Origin: Vitellaria paradoxa
Lineage: Eukaryota > Streptophyta > Magnoliopsida > Ericales > Sapotaceae
Direction of reading: 5' to 3'
Assembly (NCBI GenBank): GCA_019916065.1
Contig: JAINTL010000096.1
Location: 62,001-126,000 of the forward strand
DNA: 64,000 nt
This document shows positions 48,601 through 60,600 of the stretch, piece after piece. A model generated the notes under the pieces. That model was given only the letters and a program-made list of their open reading frames with translations, had not been told where the DNA came from and did no database searches. Position 1 is the first letter of the stretch. Each line of letters begins with the position of its first letter. Position numbers and translations under genes: made by a program.

Positions 48601-51600
48601 CACAAGTCAATTAAAAATAAGGAAGCATTGATATAAAGAACATAAATAAAAAATGTACCGTTTCCATCCACTTGACATCATCTTGCGAATCACCATTTAC
48701 AAGCCCATTGTCTGCTGTGATCTCCATTTTGTTGGGCTGGCTAGCATTATGAATATTCATGACAAGTTCAGATGCTCGTTCTATTAGAAACTGATCCCAA
48801 AATTTCCCTTCAATATCATACTCGATATCAACACACTGATGATAATTACTGGAGGAGGCATAAAGCCGAATGTTTGAGCACAAAACAGAGAGGGTTACAC
48901 CAATCGCTTCCCTCACCTATCCACACCAAAACTCATATCAGGTTCCGATGAAAAGAAAGCTAGAATCTCATAAACTGCTCCCAGTCAAGTACTTTATGAA
49001 AAATGTGTGGATTCTAACCAGATTTAAGCCATAATGAGCTGGATAATTAGACATAGAAATCTACTTCAACTCTGTTCCTTTATCCCATAAAAACAAATTT
49101 TCATGCAAATGCTAATGATTTCTCCTCAATACATATTCACGGATCATTTGACCACGCTAATTCCTTGCATAAAATATTTCTTAATTGTGTTGCATCTGAA
49201 TAATATTTCTCCTCAAAGGTTAGGATTGGTTACAATATTTGTTTAATTACAGTAGGGTAGATACGATATCATAGTGATATGGTAGATATAGGAATATTAT
49301 TCTCCAGGATTTTATTCTATCTTATTCTTTTCCTTACTTTTATAGGCCTTCCATATTATATAGGATTCTACCATCTCACCTACATCTATCTATCTATTTA
49401 TTTATTTATTTATTATTATTATTATTATTTTGTAACTCAAGGTAGCCGGACTAGCTTGCGCACAACTCGATTAATCCCTGAGACTCTGAAATTAACGAGT
49501 GGATAAGCCCTCCAGTGGTCTTGAGAAAACCACTGGGGAGCAAACCAAGGTTTTATGATGCAGGAGCATAGCTTAGGGTGCGTTTGGAGTGATAAAAAGT
49601 GAGATACAATGAAATAAATTATAAGTTCGTAATTCGTGTAGTAAGATAAAAAGTGAAAACTTTTAAAGTTCTTCATTGTTTTTCACCGTTTTTCAGAGTT
49701 TTTTTATCACTCCAAATGAAGCCTTAATTAATTAGAGTCTATTTATTTCCATGCTTATGAGTTCTTTTAAAAATAACTAATGGGGTCATGTGACTAACAT
49801 GTGACTTTTAATGAGCTTGGATGGTTAGGATTTGTTCTTTTCTTTTAAGATAAAGGGTTAAGATTCTAAAGTTACGAAGACTATTTATAATAGTCTCTTT
49901 ATGCTCCAGCAGGGATATTCATATTTTGGTGTTATATCAAAGATGGCAAAGCTGCATTTATCTCTTTTTAGCCTTAGGCTGAGTTTCTACCACAATTCTA
50001 TCGCTTTTTTCTCTCTAATATCATCTGTAGTTGCTGTTTAATTCTCCCTAACTGCATTAAGTGGTATCAGGGCCAGGTTAGTGGCTTTTCAAGTGCTGCC
50101 AAATTTGAAGAAGAGAGCCTACTTATGGGAGTTATGTATGCACTGGTTTGTGTGATGGGAAAGGAGGATTCAACTTTTGAATTTGGTGATTATCCTCTAG
50201 AAATACAGCAGCTATTATTGAAATTTAAAGAGCTGATTGAAGATGAATTGCCTAAGGGATTGCCAACAATTAGAAGCATTCAACATGCCATTGATTTAAT
50301 AACAGGAGCAGCTTTACCAAATCTACCAACTTATAGAATGCCTCCAAAACAGTGAGTTGAAGCATAGAAACATGTTGAAGAGTTGATTGCCAAAGGGTTG
50401 GTGCGTGAAAACAATAGTTCTTGTGCTGTTTCAGCCTTGCTTATACCTAAAAAGAATGGTTCATGGGGGATGTGCGTGGATAGTAGGGCCATTAATAAAG
50501 ATAAGTATCAAGTATCGATTTCCAATTCCGCGATTGAAAGATATGCTTGATAAACTAATTGGATCAAAAGTGTTTTCCAAGATAGACTAGCGGGGTGGTT
50601 ACCATCAGATTCAACTGAGTGGAGATGAATGGAAAACAGCATTTAAGACACCGGGTGGGTTGTATGAATGGTTAGTCATGCCATTTGGGCTCTCCAATGC
50701 ACCAAGCACTTTCATGAGGGTTGACCGAGGTATTCAATTCAAACCCTTTATTGGCTCATTTGTAGTTGTGTATTTTGGTGATATATTGACGTATAGCAGA
50801 ACTAGAGAAGATCATTTAAGACATTTGCAGCAAGTTTTCGAAGTCCTTTACAAAGAAAAGCTTTAAGTGAATTTGAAGAAGTGTTCTTTTTTGTGCCATG
50901 GGGTTGTGTTGCTTGGTTTTGTTGCATCAACAAGTGCATTGCAGCCTGACCCTGAGAAGGCGCGAGCTATTGAAGAGTGGCCTGTGCCAAAATCGATTGG
51001 TGATGTTCGATTGGTGATGTTCGTAGCTTCCATGGATTAGCATCATTTTACAGAAGATTTATCAAGAATTTTAGCTCTAAGATGAGTCCTATTACTGAAT
51101 GTTTAAGAAAAATAGATTTTGAGTGGTCTAATGCAACACAAAAAGCTTTTGGACAGATTAAGAAAATGATGACAGAAGCTCCAATACTTGCTTTACCAGA
51201 TTTTGAAAAGTTATTTGTCATCGAGTGTGATCCTTCACATGTGGGAATAGAAGCTGTTCTTAGCCAAGATGGAAAACCAGTGGAGTTCTTTAGTGAGAAG
51301 TTAAATGATGCTAAGCAACGCTGTTGAAATATCAAAAACAGGAATTGGAGGTGTGTGTCTTCCCCCTCTCCCATATATTATATTTATATTGTTGGCTTAC
51401 AATCAAAATAGGAAAGCCAATCAATCAAGGCTGTAAACAAGAAAGGAAATAAGAAAATTACAATCAATCACAATAAATTCTCTAACAACAATATCTCTAA
51501 CACGTCCCCTAAAGCTAGAGCATATAAGTCAAAAAAGTCTAGCTTGGAACACAGAGTCTGAAATATAGGACGAGCCAACAGCTTAGTAAAAAGATGAGCC

Positions 51601-54600
51601 AACAGAAACAAGGATCGAATGAAGGCAGTACTTAGTTGCTTGCGTATTAACAAATCATGAATGAAATAGCAATCAACTTCAATATGCTTCGTACGCTCAT
51701 GAAATACTGGATTATTAGCAGGGACATCAATTCCAAAGTCGCATAGGAGTGAGTGAACCTAGAGCATCTCAGAGGTTGTATGAGTCGTAGCAGGGTACTC
51801 AGCTTCTACATTAGATCAAGTAACAGCTTCTTGTTTCTTACTACGCTAAGTAACTGGGTTATTTCCAACAAAGGTACAGTAACCAGATATCAAACGACAA
51901 TCGGTTCGACTCCTAACCCAATTGACATCACTATAACTAGTGACAATAAGTGAGGAAGATGGGCGATATAGAAGACCACAACCAAGAGACTACTTTAAAT
52001 ACCGTAGGATACGACAGTTAGCTTCAAAGTAAGGAGCATGAGGAGCGTGCATAAATTGACTGACTATATCTACTGCATAGGTAATGTCAAGACGAGTGAC
52101 TGTAAGATAAATAAGTTTCCCCACCAAGCGACGATAGCGGCTCACATTAGGAAAGAGCTCACCAAAAGTAGTATCCAATCTTGTAATAGGATCCATAGGG
52201 GTATCAGCTTGTCAAGCCCCCAAAAAACCAATCTCAGAAAGTAAATCCAAGACATATTTGCGCTAACAAATAGAAATCTCTTGGGAGGAATGCACAATCT
52301 CAAGTCCCAGAAAATATCGAAGGCCCCCAAGATCGTTAGTATGAAACTGAGTAGCTAAATCATCACCAGAAATAATAATATCATCCACATATACAATAAA
52401 AATAATAGTGCTAGAAGAAGTACGACATGCAAAGACGGAATGATCAGCAAAAGAGCGTGAAAAACCAACATCCATAAGTACAGAGCTAAATCGGTCAAAC
52501 CAAGCTCGAGAAGATTGTTTCAAACCGTAAAGAGTACGCTGCAACCGACAAACCAAATGCTCACTACCTAGAGTAGAATAGCCTGGAGGCTTATCCATAT
52601 AGACTTCCTCTTAAAGCTCACTGTGGAGAAAGGCATTTTTATTGTCTAGCTAATATAAAGGCCAATCACGACTAACTGCCACGACAAGAAGAATTCGAAC
52701 AGAATTTAAGCAAGTAATAGGAGAAAAAGTCTCAGTGTAGTCGACACCATATGTCTAAGTATATTCTTTGGCAACCAAGTGAGCCTTAAGACGCTCAACA
52801 GAACTATCTGGAAGGTACTTAATAGTGTAAACCCAACGACAACCAACAATCTGCTTGCCACGAGGAAGAGCAATGAGTTCCCACGTCTAATTCTTGTGGA
52901 AAGCATACATTTCTTCATCCATAGCGTATTTTCATCCCGAAATAGATAAGGCCTATATATAAGAAGATAGGACAAATACAGAAGACAAGGCACAAACGAA
53001 GAAGAAAAGAGACGATGATAGATGGTGGTAAGACATATAATTAGCAAGAGCATGACGAGTGCAAGTACGTGCACCTTTCCATAATACAATAGGCAAGTCA
53101 AAAGAAGATACAAGTACCTCAAACGAAGGAAAAGAATTAGGCCGAGAAGAATGGATAACTTCCTATCACGATCACACTGGTACACATGTGGCAGAGGAGT
53201 AATGGAATTAGTAAAAGCAACAGTAGGGTCTTCTAACTAAGCCGGGATGCCTGCATTGGCCAAGTCAAGAGACGGAGACTGAGACAGGAGAACATACATA
53301 TAAGACATGGGAGCAAGAAAGGTAGGAGTAGATGCCCCTTTGCTTGAAACAATAGGTTCAGATGATAAGGTATTACCATCAACTGAAAAGAAAGCAGTAG
53401 ACTCAAAAAAATGACATCAGCACTAACAAAATAACGGCAAGACTCAGCATGGTAACACTGATATCCTTTCAATGCACGAGAATATTCTAGAAAAATACAC
53501 TTACAAAAACGAGGTGGTAATTTATAGAGACCAGGATCAAGAACATGAACGAAGGCCACACAACCAAAAACCCAAGGAGGAAGAGAAAAAGGTGGCCTAC
53601 CAAGGTAAAGAATAGAGTAAGGAGATTTATTTGACAAGACTGGCATGGGAACTCTATTAATTAGCTAACATGCTATAAGAACAACATCTGCCCAAAAGGA
53701 TTTGGGGACATGCATGTGAAATATTAAGATGCGTGCAGCATCTAATATATGATGATGTTTACGCTCTGCAATATCATTTTGTTGAAAGGTACGCGGGCAA
53801 GTGGTTTGATGAATAATACCCTTGTCATGACAAAAGTTAGCAACAATAGATTGAATATATTCTAAGGCATTATCAAAATGGAAAACTTGGATTTTCTTAT
53901 GAAATTGAGTAGAAATCTCATTATAAAAACGAGAGATGATCAAAGGTAATTCGGTCCTTTGTTTCATTAAGAAAATCCAAGTTATTTGAGAAAAATCATC
54001 GATAAATATAACAAAATAGAGAAATCCATTACACTCTTAACTTGCGGAGGACCCCAAACATCTATATGAACTACAGTATGTTGGGATTTAGTGTGGAGTC
54101 TGTTTTTGTGTGCGGTGATCTGGATAATGACCCGACCCGAAATAATGTTGTGTGGTTTTGTTTTGGGATTTTTTCTGAGGCTTAGTCCATGGAGCGGAAA
54201 ACCCTACAGCCGTTGTATGTAATTCTTTCTTCAAAATAGTGAAAATCTCTCTGCAATTCCGAGGACGTAGGCACAATTAGCCGAACCTCGTAAAAATCTT
54301 GTGTTCTTGTTTTTGATTGATTTATTCTTCTTGCTCTCTCTGTTATTGATTGTGTTCCTAACACAGTAAAGGACTCAGACTGACGGTTGACACGACTAGA
54401 ATAAGTACTATGGTGATGCTTGCCATACTAACAAGCTTCACATTTTAGACTCAATACAGAACTCAAATTTGGCACAATGTACTTTAATCTAGCTAAAAGG
54501 GATGACCCAAGCGAAGATGTTACTGAAGAGGGGAGAGAGAGTAGTGCGGAGAGCTATAGAAGATGGGTGTTCTAGAGGACGATCACAATCAAGATAGTAA

Positions 54601-57600
54601 AGGTCATCCCTCTCATGCCCTAAACCAATCGTCTTCTTCATCTTGAGATCCTAAAAGACACAAGTTGGAAAAAAATGCCATTGAACAATTTAATAACTTA
54701 GTAAGCTGATTCACAGAAAGCAAATTAAAAGGAAATTGGGATACATAAAGACTAGAATGCAGATTTAGAGATAGCAAGAGACAAAGAGTCCCTTTGCCAG
54801 AAAAAGAACGAGACGAACTATCAGCTAACACAATAGTATGATTAGGATGACCAATGTTAGAGAATGAGAAAGAATTACCAGACATATGCAAACTGGCTCC
54901 TAAATCAAAAATGCAAGATGGAGAAGAGGAGGCCACAAGAGCCGAGTTACCAAAATTGGCCAAGGTAGCAGCGGAAGTAAAAGGAATAGAAACACACAGG
55001 GAAAGCTCCTGAAGTTGGGATGAACCCAGAGTGAATGTCTCCAGAGAATCAGACTTTTGAGTATCACTATGAGAAACTAAAAGTTGCATAGAACCATGAT
55101 GATTAACATGATGTGCCTGCTCTGATTTACCATACTTCTTTCAACAAAAAAATTCTGTATGATTGGTTCCTCCGCAGAAGTCACGCTTAAGATCACCTCT
55201 ATTACCAAGAAGATCTGCCTCCACCTCAATTTCCGCCTCGAGTATTTCTTCCACCACGAGAGCCTCGAGAAGAGCCACCACAACTGTGATGACTAACAAA
55301 AGCTGATGAATCAGTAGGTGTCACTGTATGATCACTAATGAAAGCACAACTGCCTAATGAGGATCGTTGTCCACAGGCATAAGCACTTATAGCAATGGGT
55401 AATGTCTCGCTAAGACTTGATCCTTAAATCCTCATAGGGTAGGATTAAGGTTAGACAGAAAATTTGCAATCATGAATTCTTCTCAATATTTCTTCTGCTG
55501 CGTCAAGTCTATACTGAAAGGGCGATAATGCAACAACTACTCTCATAAGCTTTTCAAGTAACTGTGATATTCAAATAACGATCTTTCACCCTATTTTGCT
55601 GAAAACATCTGTTCATATAAACTCGAGATATGTTACTCTTTTGAGAATAGGATTCAACAAGGAAATCTCATATCTTTTTCGAGGAATCACAGAATTCAAT
55701 AGTAGTGGTAACCGAATCCTCTAAACTGTGCCACAGAAGACCCATTGCAACAGCATCCTCACCCATCCAAACATTATACTTAGAATCAGTAGAAGAAGGT
55801 GGTTCATCAGTGATATATCACAGTTTGTTTTCCCCACAAAGGAAAATTCTAACTGCATGTGCCTAACTCAAACAATTATCACCATTTAATTTCTTTAATG
55901 TAATAGAACGAGGAACATCATCAGCTTTTAGGAAAACAGCTTGAAGCAAATTCATACTGGACGAAGAATCAGACTTTGACATAATTAATGAAAAAACACG
56001 AACAAATATGCTAACTTAGGAGAATCCACAATCAATTTAATGAAACTTGCAAAAGTCCAGTAAAAAAAATATCTGGCAGAAAGAAATTAGAAAACAATCA
56101 CCAATGAATCAAAGATTGAACAAGGGTAAAACCTCTTTGAGAAGCAATAGATATCACAACTGAGAACCTCAAACGAACAACAGCACTATGTAGAGACCAC
56201 ATTCGAACAGCAGCTAGGGAGAAAGGGTTCAGAACTACATACGAATAGCAACGACTTCGTAGAGACCGATAGGGGTTTTGGACCTTAGCAATCCAACCAA
56301 AACATCAAGAAAACCAGTCGCTCACATCAGGCGATGGTCGTCGGAGGCAGCTGGAAGTTCTTCGGTAAGACGCGCTGTCACATGTAAAAGATCTCGCGGC
56401 GCGTGAGATCCGGAGCAGTCGAGGAGCTAGCGCGTGAGGTCGCATCCCTTGGTTGCCAGCGACGAGGCTAGGTGGGCTTAGGTCACCTGACACCAAGGAG
56501 TCATTTGAGGGTATCAGAGGTCAACTCCAATGACCGGAAATGCCACCAGTGACCATGGTTCAACGTCTCGGTCGCGGGCATTGTATCGGCTTGAGAATTT
56601 TTGATGCGGTTGCGATGTCACGTCACGATATCGGGCGATACGTGATATTTTATTTTTTTAATTTAAAAAATCAAAAAATATAGAAATATTCTAAATAATA
56701 AAATGGATATATTACATAACCAAAACATATAGTAGTTCTTTTACTAAACATTAGATAACTACATATAACATGCGAATAAGCTAATTTTTTTTTCCTCTTT
56801 TACACAAATCACCGAAAAATCGTTTGTCTTGTCAATTTCTCGCCGTGACAGTTAGTCGTCTTAGTGTATCGCCAAGATATCAGCTTATCTCGGCCGTGAC
56901 AGCGCGAAATGACTATTCTTAACACATTTCTTTGATGCGGGTTGAGATCTCGTCGCGCCATCCATTGAGTCCGATACGTCTCGGACGATATCTCGGCGTC
57001 TCGGACGATTTTTTGAACCATGCTAGTGACAAGAACAGTGCATGACAGCTTAGGTTTCCGACGATCTCTCTCTTCTTCTTTTTTTTTTTTTTAATTTTCC
57101 TACTCTGATACCATGTTGAAATATCAAAAATAGGAATTAGAGGTATGTGTCTTCCCCCTCTCCCATATATTATATTTATATTATTGGCTTACAATCAAAA
57201 TAGGAAAGGCAGCCAATCAAGGCTGTCAATAAGAAGGGAAATAAGAAAATTACAATCAATCATAATAAATTCTCTAATAATAATATCTTGAACAGACACT
57301 ATTCAATTATGACCTAAGATTCTATGCTTTGGTGATAGCAATTCATCATTGGCAGCATTACTTGGCATATCAAGAGTCGGTGGTTTATTCTGATCATCAA
57401 GCATTGAGGTATTTAAATTCTCAAAAGAAGCTGAATTCTCGTCATATAAAGTGGAGTTCTTTCTTGAAAGAATTTAATTTTTCAATTAGATATAAGACTG
57501 GTGAGTCAAACAAAGTTGCAAATGCCTTGAGCAAAAGAGTTGAAGAGTTGGCAACCCAAGTTACTATTAACTATGTTGGCAACCCAAGTTACTAGCTTTG

Positions 57601-60600
57601 AAGAGTTGAAAAACTAGTATAAAGATGACCTAACTTTTGGAGAAATTGTTGCCAAATTGAAAAAACCAGAAGGGGATAACATGCTGCCATATAGATTGCA
57701 AGATGGGTATTTATTCAAGGGCAGTCAATTGTGCATTTCAAAAGAGTCTTTGCATGAACAAGTTATCAGAGAACTTCATGGTAATGGATTGGGCAGACAT
57801 TTTGGCAAAGACAAGACATTGGCAATGGTTAGTGAACGTTATTTTTGGCCAGGAACGTACAAGGATGTGAGCAAATTGATAAAACGTTGCCATGCATGCC
57901 AAGTTGGCAAGGGTTGTTCACAAAACACTAGTTTGTATACCTAGAACCAGCAGCTCCTTGGATTGATCTGAGCATGGATTTTGTGTTGGGGCTACCAAAG
58001 ACATCAAAGGGATATGACTCTATCCTTGTTGTAGTTGACCGTTTCTCCAAAATGGTTCATTTTATTCCTTGTTCAAAAACTTCTGATGCTATACACGTTG
58101 CTGAGTTATTCTTCAAAGAAGTGGTAAGACTATATGGTATTCCATCATCTATTGTATCTGACAGAGATGTGAAGTTCATGGGACACTTCGGAGGACTTTA
58201 TGGCATAAATTTGGGACTGATTTGAAGTATTCTAGCACTTGTCACCCGCAAACTGATGGATAGACAGAAGTAATTAATTGAAGTTTAGATAATATGCTGT
58301 GATGTCTTGTTGAGAATCATGTAAAGACATGGGATTCTATCATAGCACAAGCTAAATTTACATGCAACAATTCAATAAACAGAACCATCAAGAAGACTTC
58401 TTTTGAAGCAGCTTATGGATTGAGACCTCAACATGTCTTGGACTTAGTTCCATTGCCACAAGAAGCACGAGTTAGTGATGATGGAGAAGCCTTTGCCAAT
58501 CATATTCAAAAGGTGCATGAAGAAGTGAGGAATGCTCTCAAGAATAGCAATGAAATCTATGCCACAAGAGCAAACCAACATCGTCGTGTGAAAGAGTTTG
58601 AAAAAGAAGATATGGTTTTGGTGCATTTAAGGCGTGACAGGTTTCCTAAAGGAACTTATCATAAACTTAAGGCAAGGAAGTTTGGTCCATGTAAGGTGTT
58701 GAAGAGAATAAGTTCAAATGCTTATTTGCTTGAGCTGCCACCAGATTTGCATTTCAACCCCATCTTTAATGTTTCTGATTTGTATTCCTTTGATGGGTTT
58801 GATGGAGACACTGAAACTGTTGAAGAACAGGTTAAACAACTACCAAAGGTGAAGAATGATATCATTGAAGATTTACTTGATGTTAAAGAAGTTACGTCTA
58901 GAAGAGGCAACAAATATAAGCGATTCTTGGTGAAATGGTTGGGTAAACCAGCTATTGAAAGCACATGGATTGCCGAAGAAGAGTTGAAGAAGATTGATCC
59001 TGAAATATATGAAGAGACTACCAAGGTTTTCTCATCGGAGTTGAGTTCTACCAACCCAGGGGGGTTGATGCAGGAGCAAAGCTTAATTAATTAGAGTCTA
59101 TTTATTTTCATGCTTATGAGTTCTTTTAAAAATAACTAATGGGATCAAGTGACTAGCATGTGACTTCTAATGAGATTGGATGGTTAGGATTTATTTTTTT
59201 CTTTAAAATGAAGGGTCAATTGAGGCAATAAAGGACATGTATGATAGAGCCATGACATCTATACGGACGACTAGTGGAGAGACTAATGAGTTCCCTATCA
59301 CGATTGGTTTACATCAAGGCTCAGCGTTAAGCCCGTACTTGTTTGCTTTAGTTATAGATGAGATTACAAGGCATATTTAGGATGAGGTGCCGTGGTGTAT
59401 ACTATTTGCAGATGATATTGTTTTAGTAGATGAGACGAGAGAAGGAGTGAATGCTAAGCTAGAATTGTGGCGGGATACATTAGAGACAAAAAGATTTAGG
59501 CTAAGCCGATGTAAGACGGAATATATGGAATGTAAGTTTAGTCAAAGTAGAATAACGGGTAGTATAGAAGTAAGTTTAGGCACACAAAAGATTGTAGAGA
59601 AAGATAAATTTAGGTACCTTGGGTCTATGGTGCAACAAGATGGAGGGATTGATACTGATGTAAGTCACAGGATTCAAGCTGGGTGGACCAAATGGAGGAG
59701 TGCTTCAGGGGTTTTGTGCGACCGAAAAATCCCCCTCAAGGTGAAAGGAAAGTATTATAAGGTAGCGGTTAGACCAGCGCTACTATATGGATCAGAGTGT
59801 TGGGCAGTAAAGCATCATCATGGTAGAAGATGACAGTTGCAGAGATGAGGATGTTAAGGTGGATGTGCGGGATTAAAAGGAAAGATAGGATTAGGAACGA
59901 GGAGATTAGGGGCAAAGTAGGAATAGCACCGATTGAAGATCAAATGAGAGAAAACCGATTAAGATGGTTTGGCCATGTTAGAAGGCGTCTAGCAGAGGCA
60001 CTTGTTAGAAGGTGTGAAAGTATGGAGATTGCCAGGAGTAGGAGAGGTAGAGGAAGACCTAAGAGAAGCTGGAAAGAAACCATTAAACATGACCTGACCT
60101 ACCTAGATTTATCGGAGGACATGCCCCTAAATAGATCTAATTGGCGTCGACAAATCCATATAGCCGACCCCACCTAGTGGGAAAAGGCTTGGTTTGGTTT
60201 GGTTTGGTTAAAATGAAGGGTCAAGATTTTAGGGTTACCAAGATTATTATATATAGTCTCTTAATGTTGCAGCAGGGATATTCATATTTTGGTGTTATTT
60301 CAAAGACAGCAAAGCTGCGTTTGTTTCTTTTCAGCCCTAAGCTGAGTTATCACTTTTTTCTCTCTAATATCATCTATTGTTGCTGTTTGCTTCTCCTTGG
60401 CTGCATTATTTTATCAGTGGAGCTAACCCTCAGGGTTCTAAAATTTCATGTTATTAGATACAATGGCAACTTTATAATATTTATTACTAGTTTATGCTCT
60501 CAACATAGAAAATTGAAAGCATAGAAAAGAATATATAAACTATATATCTGGAATCTATTCCCTACAATCAAGATATAGATAAGGTAGGGTGAAACGAAGA

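Larger units (their letters stand above)
51322..57294 (-). mobile_element. Copia retrotransposon nested in the Gypsy RNase H region
   Basis: Two LTRs of 181 bp each (51322-51502 and 57114-57294) begin TGTTGAAATATC and end AACA on the plus strand. By eye they differ at about 15 positions. The minus-strand primer site TGGTATCAGAG (57103-57113) abuts the right LTR, so the element reads right to left. Gypsy coding resumes at 57297 (HYS...) where it stopped at 51321 (AKQR). The 5-bp target duplication is not clean (GC on the left against GACAC on the right). The element carries two later insertions of its own. Confidence 0.93.
49556..60408 (+). mobile_element. Chromodomain Ty3/Gypsy retrotransposon with nested insertions
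   Basis: LTRs run TGATGC...GCATTA at 49556-50059 and 59066-60408. After removing the later insertions they are about 353 and 338 bp. The 5-bp target duplication TTTTA (49551-49555 and 60409-60413) is perfect. A Met-tRNA-type primer site (50062-50074) follows the 5' LTR, and a purine tract (CAGGGGGG) precedes the 3' LTR. The internal order is protease/RT linker, RT, RNase H, integrase, chromodomain, typical of a chromovirus. Most of gag is missing. The element is dead: stops interrupt pol and the RT catalytic YxDD is YFGD. It lies antisense to PA200 in its largest intron. Confidence 0.95.

Noticed and set aside
52706..53185. 159-codon minus-strand frame rich in Leu
   Set aside because: It is an out-of-frame shadow of the Copia pol remnant (integrase/RT spacer), not a gene.
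56809..57021. 70-codon minus frame with [11 protein letters not shown] text
   Set aside because: It falls wholly inside the hAT-like MITE and has no homologous domain; likely fortuitous.
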